Shown here one piece after another: positions 24,103 to 33,054 of a DNA stretch of 64,000 nucleotides. Position 1 is the first letter of the stretch. Each line of letters begins with the position of its first letter. The stretch is from Amycolatopsis orientalis DSM 40040 = KCTC 9412 (GTDB taxonomy: Bacteria > Actinomycetota > Actinomycetes > Mycobacteriales > Pseudonocardiaceae). A program made the position numbers and the translations under genes. Location of the stretch: contig NZ_ASJB01000069.1 in NCBI RefSeq assembly GCF_000478275.1, positions 169,062-233,061 of the forward strand, given 5' to 3'. The notes under the pieces were generated by a model. The model was not told the origin of the DNA and made no database searches. It worked only from the letters and a program-made list of their open reading frames with translations.

Positions 24103-26487
24103 TCACGAGTCGGCGAAGCGGCGCGCGAGTTCGACGCGTGAGCGCACCCCCAGCGCGGTGAAGATGTTGCGCAGGTGGTGATCCACGGTCCGGTGGCTGA
24201 TCACCAGCCGCCGCGCGATCTCCTTGTTCGTCTCCCCCGCCGCGACCAGGCGCGTGATGGCGTCCTGCTGCGGGGTGAGGCCGGCGAGGGACCGGTGCGG
24301 CGCGTCGACGGTCTCGCCGGTCGCCCGGAGCCCGGCGCGGGCCCGTTCGGCGAACCGGGTCGCGCCGACGTTTTCGAAGCCGCGCAAGGCATCGCGGAAC
24401 TGATCCCGCGCGTCCCTCGTCCGCCGATGGCGGCGCAGCAGGGTGGCGTACGCGAACCGCGTCCTGGCGAGTTCGACGGCGCCGCCCGCCCGCCGGTGCG
24501 CCTCGATGGCCGCCCGGAAACGCCGTTCCGCCACCACCGGATCCTCGGCGGTCAGCGCGTGACAGCGGTGGCTCAGCGCGAGCCAGCAGGGTTCCGCCCC
24601 GGCCAGGGTCCAGCGATCGAACACCTCCAGCGCCGTCCGCGCGCGTTCGGGCCGCCCGGCGAGGACGGCCGCCTCGACCAGTTGCGGGGTGGCGAGGACC
24701 CGGATCACCGGCTGGTCGCCGGAAACACCCGACGCGAGGTCTTCGAGCCTGCTCAGCGCGTCGTCCGGCCGGTCGTCGGTCAGGTCCAGGCAGGCGTTCG
24801 CCCACGCCGAGACGGCGGCGGGCCTGCCGAGGCCGCGTTCGGCGATCCCGCCCGCCGCCTCGTCCAGTTCGGGGGCCCGTTCGCCCAGCAGCGCGGCGGC
24901 GAGCCCGAGCAACGTCAGATGCTCCATCCGCAGGTTGTGGGGCGCGTGCAGGCCCTCGCGGGACGCCGCCCGCGCGCACGGGAGGCGGTCGAGCGCGATG
25001 GCCGACAGCGACAGGTAGATCAGCGCCCACGGCAGTTCCGCGTGCCGCCTGCCCAGCCGCGCGCGGCTCACGGCCGCGGCCGCGTACTCATGGGCCCGTT
25101 CCGCGTGCCCACGGGCGAAGGCGGCCTCGGCGGCCCAGACGGCTCCGGCGACGTCGGCGTCGTCCATCCCCCGTCGGACGGCCTCCTCCAGCGGGTCGAC
25201 GGCGTCGTCGTGACGTCCGGCGTAGACCGAGGTGAGACCGCTGAAATGGGCGGAGGCCAGTCCGTCTCCGGCGGGGACCGTCCGCGCCAGGCCCCGGTAC
25301 CCGCTCAGGTCGCCGCCGAGTCTGCGCGCCTCACCGGCCAGCAGGAGCGCCGCGGCCGGATCGGGCAGCAGTTCCGCGGCCGTGCCCAGTTCGTGGGTGG
25401 CGACCGCGGGATCGCCGTCGCGCAGTTCGATTTCCCCGTGCAGCAACGCCACCGCGCCCGGTTCGGCATCGACGCGCGAGAGCAGCAGCCGCGCCCAGCC
25501 CGGCCTCCCCGCCTGCCAGGCGGCATCGGCGGCGGCCAGCAACCTGGCCGCCCGCACCGGCGGATCGACGGTCAGGGCGGCGGCGCGTTCGAGTTGCCTG
25601 GCCGAGGCCGCGTGGTCCGCCGCCGGTGCGGTGGCGAGGGCGTCGGCGAGCGGGGCGGACGGCGCCGAGGTGGCCATCGCGCGATGCCAGAGCGCGTCCG
25701 GCCCCTCCCCCTCCGCGGCCAGCCGCGCGTGCGCCGCGCGGCGATCCGACGGTGACGCCGCCGCCGACCACGTCGCTTGCGCCACCTTGCTCGCCGGGGA
25801 ATCCATGACGACGGCGAGGAACCGGACGCGTTCGCCGGCAGGCATCGCGTCCAGCCTGGCCGTGTACCCGGCCAGGCGTTCCCGCAGGACCGGCGACACC
25901 GGCTCGCGGCCCGCGGCCTGAGCCGGGGTGAGCTGCGCCGCCAGCGCGACGAGGTCCGCCGGATTCCCGCCGCCCAGTTCGACCAGCTGCGGGCGTACTC
26001 CGGCGGGCACACTCCGGTCACGCAGCAGCAGGTCCGCCGCCTCGGCGGTCAACGGGGCCAGCTCGACGGACTCGAACTCGTCGGATCCGGACCGCGAGGC
26101 GAGCACCATCCCGACCGGGGTCCCGGACAGCCTCCGGGCCGCGAAACCCAGTGCCGCCAAGGACTCCGCGTCGACCCACTGCGCGTCGTCCACCCAGCAG
26201 ATCGCCGGTCCCGGGATCTCACTAAGCCGCCGATGCGCTTCCGCTCCGCCGGTGACCGGGGCGCCGAACAGGCGGTGCAGCGCCCCGAACGGCAGCGCGC
26301 GCTCCGCTCGCAGGCCCCGCACGCCGAGCAGGCGGACGCCGGACGCGCCGCGCAGCTCGGTCAGGAGCGCCGACTTCCCGAGTCCTTCCGCGCCGCGGAC
26401 CAGCACGGCGTGCCCGGCGAGCGACCGCAGCCCGCCGAAGAGATCGTCCCTGCCCCGTAGCGGGTACACGACGTCCCGGACAGGCAT
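24103..26487 (-). CDS. Large ATP-binding LuxR-family regulator (LAL)
   Basis: A 794-residue regulator. The N-terminal AAA/STAND domain has Walker A GAEGLGKSALL (about residues 33-43) and Walker B AICWVDDAQW. A long helical repeat middle follows, then a C-terminal LuxR helix-turn-helix (LTPQQDAITRLVAAGETNKE, then IARRLVISHRTVDHHLRNIF). LAL proteins typically activate secondary-metabolite or catabolic operons. No target is obvious; neighbours are the B12 locus and the QsdR/cutinase pair. The ATG at 26487 starts just before the GRDDLF motif usual for the family. Confidence 0.9.
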   Translation of the reverse strand: MPVRDVVYPLRGRDDLFGGLRSLAGHAVLVRGAEGLGKSALLTELRGASGVRLLGVRGLRAERALPFGALHRLFGAPVTGGAEAHRRLSEIPGPAICWVDDAQWVDAESLAALGFAARRLSGTPVGMVLASRSGSDEFESVELAPLTAEAADLLLRDRSVPAGVRPQLVELGGGNPADLVALAAQLTPAQAAGREPVSPVLRERLAGYTARLDAMPAGERVRFLAVVMDSPASKVAQATWSAAASPSDRRAAHARLAAEGEGPDALWHRAMATSAPSAPLADALATAPAADHAASARQLERAAALTVDPPVRAARLLAAADAAWQAGRPGWARLLLSRVDAEPGAVALLHGEIELRDGDPAVATHELGTAAELLPDPAAALLLAGEARRLGGDLSGYRGLARTVPAGDGLASAHFSGLTSVYAGRHDDAVDPLEEAVRRGMDDADVAGAVWAAEAAFARGHAERAHEYAAAAVSRARLGRRHAELPWALIYLSLSAIALDRLPCARAASREGLHAPHNLRMEHLTLLGLAAALLGERAPELDEAAGGIAERGLGRPAAVSAWANACLDLTDDRPDDALSRLEDLASGVSGDQPVIRVLATPQLVEAAVLAGRPERARTALEVFDRWTLAGAEPCWLALSHRCHALTAEDPVVAERRFRAAIEAHRRAGGAVELARTRFAYATLLRRHRRTRDARDQFRDALRGFENVGATRFAERARAGLRATGETVDAPHRSLAGLTPQQDAITRLVAAGETNKEIARRLVISHRTVDHHLRNIFTALGVRSRVELARRFADS

Positions 26488-26535
26488 CGGCGCCTCCTCG
26501 AAATCCCTTTCGATGAAACACCAAGCGCAAGTGTT

Positions 26536-27132
26536 TCACAAGATCCTGCTGGGCACCTTCCCTTCCACGAGTGCCGCGAGCAGCGTCGACGCCGCCTCGA
26601 GATCGGGTGTGCGTGACGCGAGGACGTCCGAATACAGGAACGCCTCCCCCAGCCGGACGATCGCGTAACAGAGGCTGTCCAAGCTGACCGCGGGCACGAA
26701 GCCGCCGTCGTCGACGTCGCGGCGCAGCAACTCGACGTGCGCCGCGATCACCCTCGGCTGGACCCGCCCGTCCGGATCGGTGAGCAGCCGGATCGCGAGC
26801 ACCGGCTCGTCGTCGAGGAAGCGGCGGAACCCGGCACTCGCCGCCAGGACCGACCGGTATTCGCGCATGATCGCGAGACAGCGCAGTTCGCCCGCCGCAT
26901 TACGCACCACATCGCCCTCATCGCGCTCCCAGGTGCGCGCGGCGGCGGTGAGGGTGTGCTCGGACAGGTAATAGAGGGCATCACCGAGCAGGTCTTCCCG
27001 GTTGCCGACGCGGCGGAACAGGGTGCTGCGCGAGATGCCCAGGTCTTGGGCGAAGGCGGACGTGTCGACACGGATGCCGCGATCGATCCACCGCGCCGCG
27101 GTGCGGACTATGTCCTCGGCTGAGGGGTTCAC
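26536..27132 (-). CDS. QsdR-like TetR-fold transcriptional regulator
   Basis: A 198-residue regulator. The N-terminal part AEDIVRTAARWIDRGIRVDT followed by FAQDLGISRSTLFRRVGNRE matches the QsdR group, named after the repressor of a quorum-quenching lactonase. The C-terminal part (DEPVLAIRLLTDPDGRVQPR... AIVRLGEAFLYSDVLA) also fits that group. The GTG at 27132 begins the conserved domain; a longer frame upstream crosses the divergent promoter. It is divergent from the cutinase gene, with two inverted repeats in the gap, so it probably controls itself and the cutinase. Confidence 0.85.
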   Translation of the reverse strand: MNPSAEDIVRTAARWIDRGIRVDTSAFAQDLGISRSTLFRRVGNREDLLGDALYYLSEHTLTAAARTWERDEGDVVRNAAGELRCLAIMREYRSVLAASAGFRRFLDDEPVLAIRLLTDPDGRVQPRVIAAHVELLRRDVDDGGFVPAVSLDSLCYAIVRLGEAFLYSDVLASRTPDLEAASTLLAALVEGKVPSRIL

Positions 27133-27145
27133 GATCGCCGATCGT
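27131..27145. promoter_or_regulatory. Inverted repeat at the QsdR-like start
   Basis: ACGATC-GCC-GATCGT overlaps the start codon of the regulator gene, a natural place for autorepression. No binding data; structure only. Confidence 0.4.
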
Positions 27146-27223
27146 ACGGGCGGCGGACCCGCTGAACGTGGGCGCGGACGAACACTGGCGATTTCGCCGA
27201 TGCGGCGTCGTCGTCCGTTTTGC

Positions 27224-27247
27224 CACAGTCCCTCACCACGGACTGTG
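27224..27247. promoter_or_regulatory. Inverted repeat upstream of the cutinase, candidate operator
   Basis: CACAGTCC-N8-GGACTGTG is a perfect 8+8 dyad ending 25 bp before the cutinase ATG. It is the strongest dyad in the divergent gap and a plausible site for the QsdR-like regulator. Confidence 0.5.
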
Positions 27248-27272
27248 TTCAACGGCGAACGGAGACGGCACC

Positions 27273-28130
27273 ATGCGTAGTACGACCCGGATCCTTTGTG
27301 GACTGGCCACCGTCGCGGCACTCACGGTCGCTCCCACGGCCTACGCCGCCGAGAACCCCTACGAACGGGGACCGGACCCGACGGAGAGCAGCATCGAAGC
27401 CTCCCGCGGCTCGTTCGCGGTGTCGCAGACTTCGGTGTCGAGCCTGGCCGTCACCGGCTTCGGCGGCGGAACCATCTACTACCCCACCAGCACCGCACAG
27501 GGCACGTTCGGCGCTGTCGCCATCTCGCCGGGGTTCACCGCGACCCAGTCGAGCATCGCGTGGATCGGCCCGCGGCTGGCGTCGCAGGGATTCGTCGTGT
27601 TCACGATCGACACCAACACCATCTACGACCAGCCCGACAGCCGCGGCGACCAGCTGCTGGCCGCGCTCGACTACCTGACCCAGCGCAGCAGCGTCCGCTC
27701 CCGCATCGACACCTCCCGCCTCGCGGTGGCCGGGCATTCGATGGGCGGCGGAGGTTCGCTCGAAGCGGCACAGGACCGGCCGTCACTGCAGGCGGCCGTC
27801 CCGCTCGCGCCGTGGAACACGCAGAAGTCGTGGTCCTCGCTGCGGGTGCCGACGTTCATCATCGGCGGCGAATCCGACACCGTCGCGCCGGTGGCCTCGC
27901 ACTCGATCCCGTTCTACACCAGCATTCCCGCCTCGGCGGAGAAGGCGTACATGGAGCTGGACAACGCGAGTCACTTCTTCCCGAACACGGCGAACACGAC
28001 CATGGCGAAGTACACGATCTCGTGGCTGAAGCGGTTCGTGGACAACGACACCCGCTACGAGCAGTTCCTCTGCCCCGCCCCGGACGACCGCACGATCAGC
28101 GACTACCGGGACACCTGCCCGCACGCCTGA
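27273..28130 (+). CDS. Secreted cutinase / polyester hydrolase (type I PET-hydrolase family)
   Basis: A 285-residue secreted alpha/beta hydrolase. After a signal peptide (cleavage near TAYAA) comes NPYERGPDPTESSIEASRGS, then IYYPT, GHSMGGGGSL, LAPWNT, ESDTVAPV and DNASHFFPN, all close to Thermobifida cutinases and leaf-branch-compost cutinase. The triad is Ser156/Asp202/His234. Substrate-binding Trp181 is present. The oxyanion/clamp Tyr of characterised enzymes is Phe88 (SPGFTA). Two late Cys (FLCPAP, DTCPHA) match the C-terminal disulfide. The natural role is cutin or lipid-ester hydrolysis. A perfect hairpin follows the stop. Confidence 0.93.
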   Translation: MRSTTRILCGLATVAALTVAPTAYAAENPYERGPDPTESSIEASRGSFAVSQTSVSSLAVTGFGGGTIYYPTSTAQGTFGAVAISPGFTATQSSIAWIGPRLASQGFVVFTIDTNTIYDQPDSRGDQLLAALDYLTQRSSVRSRIDTSRLAVAGHSMGGGGSLEAAQDRPSLQAAVPLAPWNTQKSWSSLRVPTFIIGGESDTVAPVASHSIPFYTSIPASAEKAYMELDNASHFFPNTANTTMAKYTISWLKRFVDNDTRYEQFLCPAPDDRTISDYRDTCPHA

Positions 28131-28134
28131 GCGC

Positions 28135-28167
28135 ATCGGGTCCCGGCGCGCCGCGCCGGGACCCGAT
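28135..28167. terminator. Perfect hairpin after the cutinase gene
   Basis: ATCGGGTCCCGGCGCG pairs fully with its complement across a one-base centre, four bases after the TGA. It separates the cutinase from the downstream ABC transporter operon. Confidence 0.85.
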
Positions 28168-28208
28168 CTCCACCCCCGCGTCCCCTTTCGCCGTTGGGAG
28201 TTTCCCGC

Positions 28209-28979
28209 GTGACCCTGTCGACTTTCGAGATGTCCGGCGTGTCGGTGAGCTTCGGCGGTCTCGTCGCGCTGTCCGGCGTCTCCCTGACCGTCGCCCCGGG
28301 CCGGGTGCTCGGCGTGATCGGCCCGAACGGCGCGGGGAAGACCACGCTGTTCAACGTGGCGTGCGGTTTCGTCCGCCCGGACACCGGCACGCTGACCTGG
28401 CGTGGCACCGAACTGCGGAGGCTGCGCCCGCATCACCTCGCGCGCCTCGGCATCGCCCGCAGCCTGCAGGAGCTCGGTCTGTTCGACGGGATGACGGTGC
28501 TGGACAACGTCCTGGTGGGCGCGGACAGGCACGCGAAAGCGGGCTTCTGGTCTTCACTGCTGGGACTGACACGGGACGAGAAGGCACTGACCGAGCGGGC
28601 GATGGCCTACCTCGACGAGTTCGGCATCGCCGACGTCGCGCACCGCTACCCCACGAGTCTCCCCTATCCGGTCCGCAAACGCGTCGCCCTCGCCAGGGCA
28701 CTGGCGGGCGAACCGGATCTGCTGTTGCTCGACGAACCGGCGGGCGGGCTCTCGGCCGCCGAGATCGCCGACGTCGGCACGCTGGTACGGGGTCTGACCG
28801 ACCGCATGTCGGTGATGCTCGTGGAACACCACATGGATCTCGTGATGGCGGTCTGCGACGAGATCGTGGTGCTGGACTTCGGCAAGGTGATCGCCCACGG
28901 CACCCCGGACGAGATCCGCGCGGACCCGGCCGTGCAGGCGGCCTACCTCGGCGAGGAGGTGGCCGGTGCTGACCGTTGA
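28209..28979 (+). CDS. Branched-chain amino acid-type ABC transporter ATPase (LivG-like)
   Basis: A 256-residue ATPase with Walker A GPNGAGKTTLFNVACGF, Walker B LLLLDEPAGGLSA and the H-loop VEHHMDLVM. The signature region is unusual (TSLPYPVRKRVALARAL rather than LSGGQ), but the YPVRKRVALARAL form is known in LivG-like proteins. The GTG at 28209 has GGGAG eight bases upstream. It is the first of five coupled genes of a complete HAAT-family importer and overlaps livF by 14 bp. Confidence 0.9.
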   Translation: MTLSTFEMSGVSVSFGGLVALSGVSLTVAPGRVLGVIGPNGAGKTTLFNVACGFVRPDTGTLTWRGTELRRLRPHHLARLGIARSLQELGLFDGMTVLDNVLVGADRHAKAGFWSSLLGLTRDEKALTERAMAYLDEFGIADVAHRYPTSLPYPVRKRVALARALAGEPDLLLLDEPAGGLSAAEIADVGTLVRGLTDRMSVMLVEHHMDLVMAVCDEIVVLDFGKVIAHGTPDEIRADPAVQAAYLGEEVAGADR

Positions 28980-29670
28980 GAACCTCTCGGCGGGCTATGG
29001 CCCGGTCCGTGCGCTCGATTCCGTGAGCCTGTCCGCCGCCCCCGGTGAGATCACCGCGGTCCTCGGCGCGAACGGCGCCGGGAAGACCACCTTGCTGCGC
29101 ACCATCTCCGGGCTCGTCCGGCCGTCGGGCGGCCGGATCTCCCTCGCGGGCCGCGATCTCACCGGAGTGTCCACAGAGGACCTTCCCGAGCTCGGCCTCG
29201 CGCACGTCCCCGAAGGCCGCGGCGTCCTGGCCGAACTGACCGTCGAGGAGAACCTGCGGCTGGGCGCCCTCGGCGCGCGCGGTCGCGCGACGGCGACCGG
29301 TCTGCGCCGGATCTACGACCTCTTCCCGGTGCTCGCCGACCGCAGGAACGGCCTCGCGCATGTCCTTTCCGGCGGGGAACGGCAGATGCTGGTGATCGGC
29401 CGCGCGCTGCTGTCCCGGCCGAAGGTCCTGCTGCTCGACGAGCCGTCACTGGGCCTCGCGCCGCGGATCGTGGCGCAGATCTTCGACCTGCTGCGCGGTC
29501 TCGTCCGCGACGACGGGCTGGCCGTCGTGCTGGTCGAGCAGAACGCGCGCAGCGCGCTGTCCATCGCCGACCACGGCGTCGTGCTCAACCTCGGCGCGGT
29601 CGTCGTCCGGCGGGACGCGGCCGCGCTCGTCGCGGACGACGACCTCCGGCATGCCTACCTCGGATTCTGA
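28966..29670 (+). CDS. Branched-chain amino acid-type ABC transporter ATPase (LivF-like)
   Basis: A 234-residue ATPase with Walker A GANGAGKTTLLRTISGL, signature LSGGERQML and Walker B LLLDEPSLGLAP, the LivF wording. It partners the LivG-like ATPase in a heterodimer under the LivH/LivM channel. Start GTG 28966 overlaps the preceding gene, implying translational coupling. The stop is 11 bp before the permease start. Confidence 0.92.
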   Translation: MLTVENLSAGYGPVRALDSVSLSAAPGEITAVLGANGAGKTTLLRTISGLVRPSGGRISLAGRDLTGVSTEDLPELGLAHVPEGRGVLAELTVEENLRLGALGARGRATATGLRRIYDLFPVLADRRNGLAHVLSGGERQMLVIGRALLSRPKVLLLDEPSLGLAPRIVAQIFDLLRGLVRDDGLAVVLVEQNARSALSIADHGVVLNLGAVVVRRDAAALVADDDLRHAYLGF

Positions 29671-29680
29671 AAGGGGCCTC

Positions 29681-30559
29681 GTGCAGCAACTGCTGACCAC
29701 CGCGCTCACCGGCCTGACCCTCGGCGTGGTCTACGCCGCCTTCGCGCTGGCCTTGGTGCTGATCTGGCGGGCGACGCGGATCGTGAACTTCGCGCAGGCG
29801 CCGATGGCGATGATCACCACCTACCTCGCGCTGGTCCTGATCGACGCGGGCTGGTCGTACTGGCTCGGTTTCACCGTCGCCCTGCTTTCGGGGCTGGTAC
29901 TCGGCGCCGTGGTGGAACGGTTCGTGGTCCGGTTCGTCTCCGGGAAGCCGGAGATCAACGCCGTCATCCTCACCCTCGGCTTGTTCATCGTGCTGCACGC
30001 GCTGGCGGCGCTGGTGTTCGGCGCGCGGTACCGGTCGTTCCCCGCGCCGTTCGGGCTGACCGGTTTCCAGGTCGGCGGCACGACGATCGCGCTGACCGGA
30101 TTCGGCGTGTTCACCGTCGCCGCCGTCGCGGTGGTGCTGACCGGGCTCGTGCTGCTGTTCCGTGGCACCGATCTCGGCCTGCGGATGCGGGCCGCCGCGT
30201 TCGACCAGGAGGTGGCCCGCCTGCTCGGGGTGCGGGTCGGGCGGATGCTCACCCTCGGCTGGGCGCTGGCCGCCCTCGCCGGTTCGCTGGCCGGGCTGCT
30301 GATCGCCGGCGGCGGGCTGGTCCATCCGTCCTATATGGACGGTGTGGTCGTCTACGGTTTCGTCGCGGCGGTGCTCGGGGGCCTGGACAGCCCGGTCGGC
30401 GCGGTCGTCGGCGGCGTCGTGCTGGGCCTCTCCCTGAGCCTGATCAGCGGTTACGTCGGGGCCGAGCTGGTCCCGCTCGCGGCGCTGGGGATCCTCATGG
30501 TGGTCCTGCTGCTCAAACCCGGCGGGCTGTTCGCGAGTGTCCGCGAGCGGAGGGTCTGA
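29681..30559 (+). CDS. Branched-chain amino acid-type ABC transporter permease (LivH-like)
   Basis: A 292-residue membrane protein with about eight hydrophobic helices, carrying GVVYAAFALALVLIWRATRI followed by NFAQ, the LivH hallmark, and a late AVLGGLDSPVGAVVGG. GTG 29681 follows AAAGGGG. It forms the channel with the LivM-like subunit encoded directly downstream. Confidence 0.92.
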   Translation: MQQLLTTALTGLTLGVVYAAFALALVLIWRATRIVNFAQAPMAMITTYLALVLIDAGWSYWLGFTVALLSGLVLGAVVERFVVRFVSGKPEINAVILTLGLFIVLHALAALVFGARYRSFPAPFGLTGFQVGGTTIALTGFGVFTVAAVAVVLTGLVLLFRGTDLGLRMRAAAFDQEVARLLGVRVGRMLTLGWALAALAGSLAGLLIAGGGLVHPSYMDGVVVYGFVAAVLGGLDSPVGAVVGGVVLGLSLSLISGYVGAELVPLAALGILMVVLLLKPGGLFASVRERRV

Positions 30560-30560
30560 C

Positions 30561-31562
30561 ATGCCGCGCAGATCTCCTCTCCTCGCCCTCGCCGCACTGG
30601 TCGTCGTCGTTCTCGTGCTGGAGAACACCGGCCCGTTCCTCACCGCGCAGTTCACCGCGATGGCGTACTTCGCGATCGCCGCGGGCGGATTGACCGTCCT
30701 CATCGGACTGAACGGACAGCTTTCGCTCGGCCACGGCGCGCTCATGGCGGTCGGCGCGTACTCGGCGGCGTTGCTGCTGAAGACGGCCGCCTTGCCCCTA
30801 CCGGTGGTCCTGCTGCTGGCCGTCGGGGTCACGCTGGCCGTCGGCGCGCTGGTCGGTGTCGCCGCGGCCCGGCTGCACGGGCCGTATCTCGCGGGCGCGA
30901 CGCTCGCGCTCGCCGTCGCCGTACCCGGCATCCCCCTGTTCTTCGGCGGGACACTCGGCGGCGAGCAGGGACTGCCGGTCCGGATGCCGGAGATCCCCGG
31001 CTGGCTGGCGGACGCCGCCTACTTCGCCACCGGCCAGGACCTCACGCCGATCCGGTATCTCGCCTACCTTTCCTGGTTCGCGGTGATCCTCGTGTTCGTC
31101 CTGCTGGCGAACCTCTCCCGTGGCCGCGTCGGCCGCAACTGGCGCGCGGTGCGCGACGGGGACGTGGCCGCCGAACTGGCCGGGATCGACCTCGGCCGCA
31201 CCCGGGTGCAGGCCTTCGTGGTCAGCTCGGGCTGCGCGGGACTCGCCGGGGCGCTGATGGCGTTGTCCGCGCGACTGGCGGCGCCGAGCGGATTCGCGCT
31301 GACGTTGTCGCTGCTGCTGGTCTCCGCGGTGGTGCTCGGCGGGCTGGGCAGTCTCACCGGCGCGCTCGCCGGGGCGGCGCTCTTGACGTTCCTGCCGCCC
31401 TTGGTGACCGGCGCGGGAACGGATCTCGGCCTGTCCGACGTCCAGGCCGCGCAGCTGGCGCCGTTGAGCTACGGCCTGGTCACCGTCCTGATCGTGCTGC
31501 TCGCACCGGCCGGCCTCTCCGGCGGGCTGCGGAAACTCATCCACTGGAGGCGAAGTTCATGA
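30561..31562 (+). CDS. Branched-chain amino acid-type ABC transporter permease (LivM-like)
   Basis: A 333-residue membrane protein with LNGQLSLGHGALMAVGAYSA, the LivM motif, and VVLGGLGSLTGALAGA near the C-terminus. It starts two bases after the LivH-like stop, and its TGA overlaps the ATG of the binding-protein gene (ATGA at 31559-31562). Confidence 0.92.
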   Translation: MPRRSPLLALAALVVVVLVLENTGPFLTAQFTAMAYFAIAAGGLTVLIGLNGQLSLGHGALMAVGAYSAALLLKTAALPLPVVLLLAVGVTLAVGALVGVAAARLHGPYLAGATLALAVAVPGIPLFFGGTLGGEQGLPVRMPEIPGWLADAAYFATGQDLTPIRYLAYLSWFAVILVFVLLANLSRGRVGRNWRAVRDGDVAAELAGIDLGRTRVQAFVVSSGCAGLAGALMALSARLAAPSGFALTLSLLLVSAVVLGGLGSLTGALAGAALLTFLPPLVTGAGTDLGLSDVQAAQLAPLSYGLVTVLIVLLAPAGLSGGLRKLIHWRRSS

Positions 31563-32878
31563 AACGCTGGTCCCGGGCCGTGGCCCTCTTCCTGGCCGTC
31601 ACGGTCACGACAGCCTGCGGCGCGGGTGGCAGACCCGAGGGCGGGGAGAAGGGCTCGTCCGTCGGCGTCACCGACACCACCGTCAAGATCGGCGCGCATT
31701 TCCCGTTGACCGGCGTCGCCGCGCCGGGCTACAGCGAGATTCCCAGCGGCCACCAGGCGTACTACGACTACGTGAACGCGAACGGCGGGATCAACGGCCG
31801 CAAGATCGAGTTCGTGGTCAAGGACGACGGGTACAACCCGACGAACACCAGCGCGGTCACCAACGAGCTGGTGCTCAAGGAGGAGATCTTCGCGATGGTC
31901 GGCGGCCTCGGCACGCCGACGCACAGCGCCGTCGTCGAATTCCTGAACAGCTCGAAGGTCCCGGATCTGTTCGTGTCGTCCGGATCGCTGCGCTGGGGTG
32001 ACGACCCGAAGAAGGCGCCCTTCACCTTCGGCTGGCAGCCGGACTACGAGATCGAGGGCAAGATCATCGGTGACTGGGTGCGGAAGAACCTGCCGCAGGC
32101 CAAGGTCGGCCTCTTCCTCCAGGACGACGACTTCGGCCGCGACGGAGAGAAAGGCGCGCGCCGCTTCCTCGACAAGCAGATCGTGGAGGTCGCGAAGTAC
32201 TCGCCGGGCAACACCGACATCGCCCCGCAGATCGCGAAACTCAAGGCCGCGGGCGTGGATCTGGTGCTGGGCTTCACCGTCCCCTCCTACACCGCGCTTT
32301 CCCAGCTGGCGTCGTTGAAGATCGGTTTCAAGCCGAAATGGTTCTACAGCAACGTCGGCTCCGACCCGGCCCTCGTCGGCTCGCTGCTCGCGCGGTTCTC
32401 CGAAGGCAAGGTCACCCAGGGTGCGTCGCTCATCGACGGCGTCCTCACCACCGAATACCTGCCGGGTGTCGACGCTCCGGACAGCGCGTGGACGAAGCTG
32501 TGGCAGAAGGTCTGGAGCGGGCACGGCAAGGGCGGGGAGCTGACGAACTACCGGATCTACGGGATGGCGCAGGCGTACACCTTCGTCCAGGCCCTGCAGG
32601 CGGCCGGGCGGGACCTGACCCGCGAGGGGGTCGTCGAGGCGATCCAGCGGTCCGGCAAGACGTTCGAAGGACCGGGCCTGGCGCCGTTCCGCTACACCGG
32701 GGAAAGCCATCTGGGCATCTCCGGGATGTCGGTGGTCGAACTCCAGGGCGGGGCGGGCAAGGACCTGACTCCGGTCCTCGTGACCGACATCGGCGAAGCA
32801 CCCATCGAGGCGAACGACTCGGCGGCAGGCGACGCTCCGCCGCCGAACGGCATACCGGAGGCGAAGACGGGCAAATAG
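31559..32878 (+). CDS. Branched-chain amino acid-type ABC transporter substrate-binding lipoprotein (LivJ-like)
   Basis: A 439-residue lipoprotein. The signal ends in a lipobox-like VTTAC with Cys20. The mature part is a type I periplasmic-binding fold: VKIGAHFPLTGVAAPG, then YYDYVNANGGINGRKIEFVV, typical of the HAAT family whose ligands include Leu/Ile/Val, amides, urea and aromatic acids. The ligand cannot be predicted. Its position as last gene of the operon is unusual but fine. A strong hairpin follows the stop. Confidence 0.9.
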   Translation: MKRWSRAVALFLAVTVTTACGAGGRPEGGEKGSSVGVTDTTVKIGAHFPLTGVAAPGYSEIPSGHQAYYDYVNANGGINGRKIEFVVKDDGYNPTNTSAVTNELVLKEEIFAMVGGLGTPTHSAVVEFLNSSKVPDLFVSSGSLRWGDDPKKAPFTFGWQPDYEIEGKIIGDWVRKNLPQAKVGLFLQDDDFGRDGEKGARRFLDKQIVEVAKYSPGNTDIAPQIAKLKAAGVDLVLGFTVPSYTALSQLASLKIGFKPKWFYSNVGSDPALVGSLLARFSEGKVTQGASLIDGVLTTEYLPGVDAPDSAWTKLWQKVWSGHGKGGELTNYRIYGMAQAYTFVQALQAAGRDLTREGVVEAIQRSGKTFEGPGLAPFRYTGESHLGISGMSVVELQGGAGKDLTPVLVTDIGEAPIEANDSAAGDAPPPNGIPEAKTGK

Positions 32879-32880
32879 CG

Positions 32881-32916
32881 GGAAGGACGCCGGTCGCGCG
32901 CGGCCGGCGTCCTTCC
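32881..32916. terminator. Hairpin ending the ABC transporter operon
   Basis: GGAAGGACGCCGG pairs perfectly with CCGGCGTCCTTCC across a GC-rich loop, two bases after the stop codon of the binding-protein gene. Confidence 0.85.
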
Positions 32917-33054
32917 CCGGCACCTTGATCAACTTTTGCCGCCCCACTACCACCAGGGTAAAATCGATGCCGATCCGTTGGGTCCCAGCGGTTTCCATTC
33001 CGGCGCGCCGCGAGGCCGCCAGCTTGCTGTCGCCAGAGAAAGGAGCAGCCCGCG

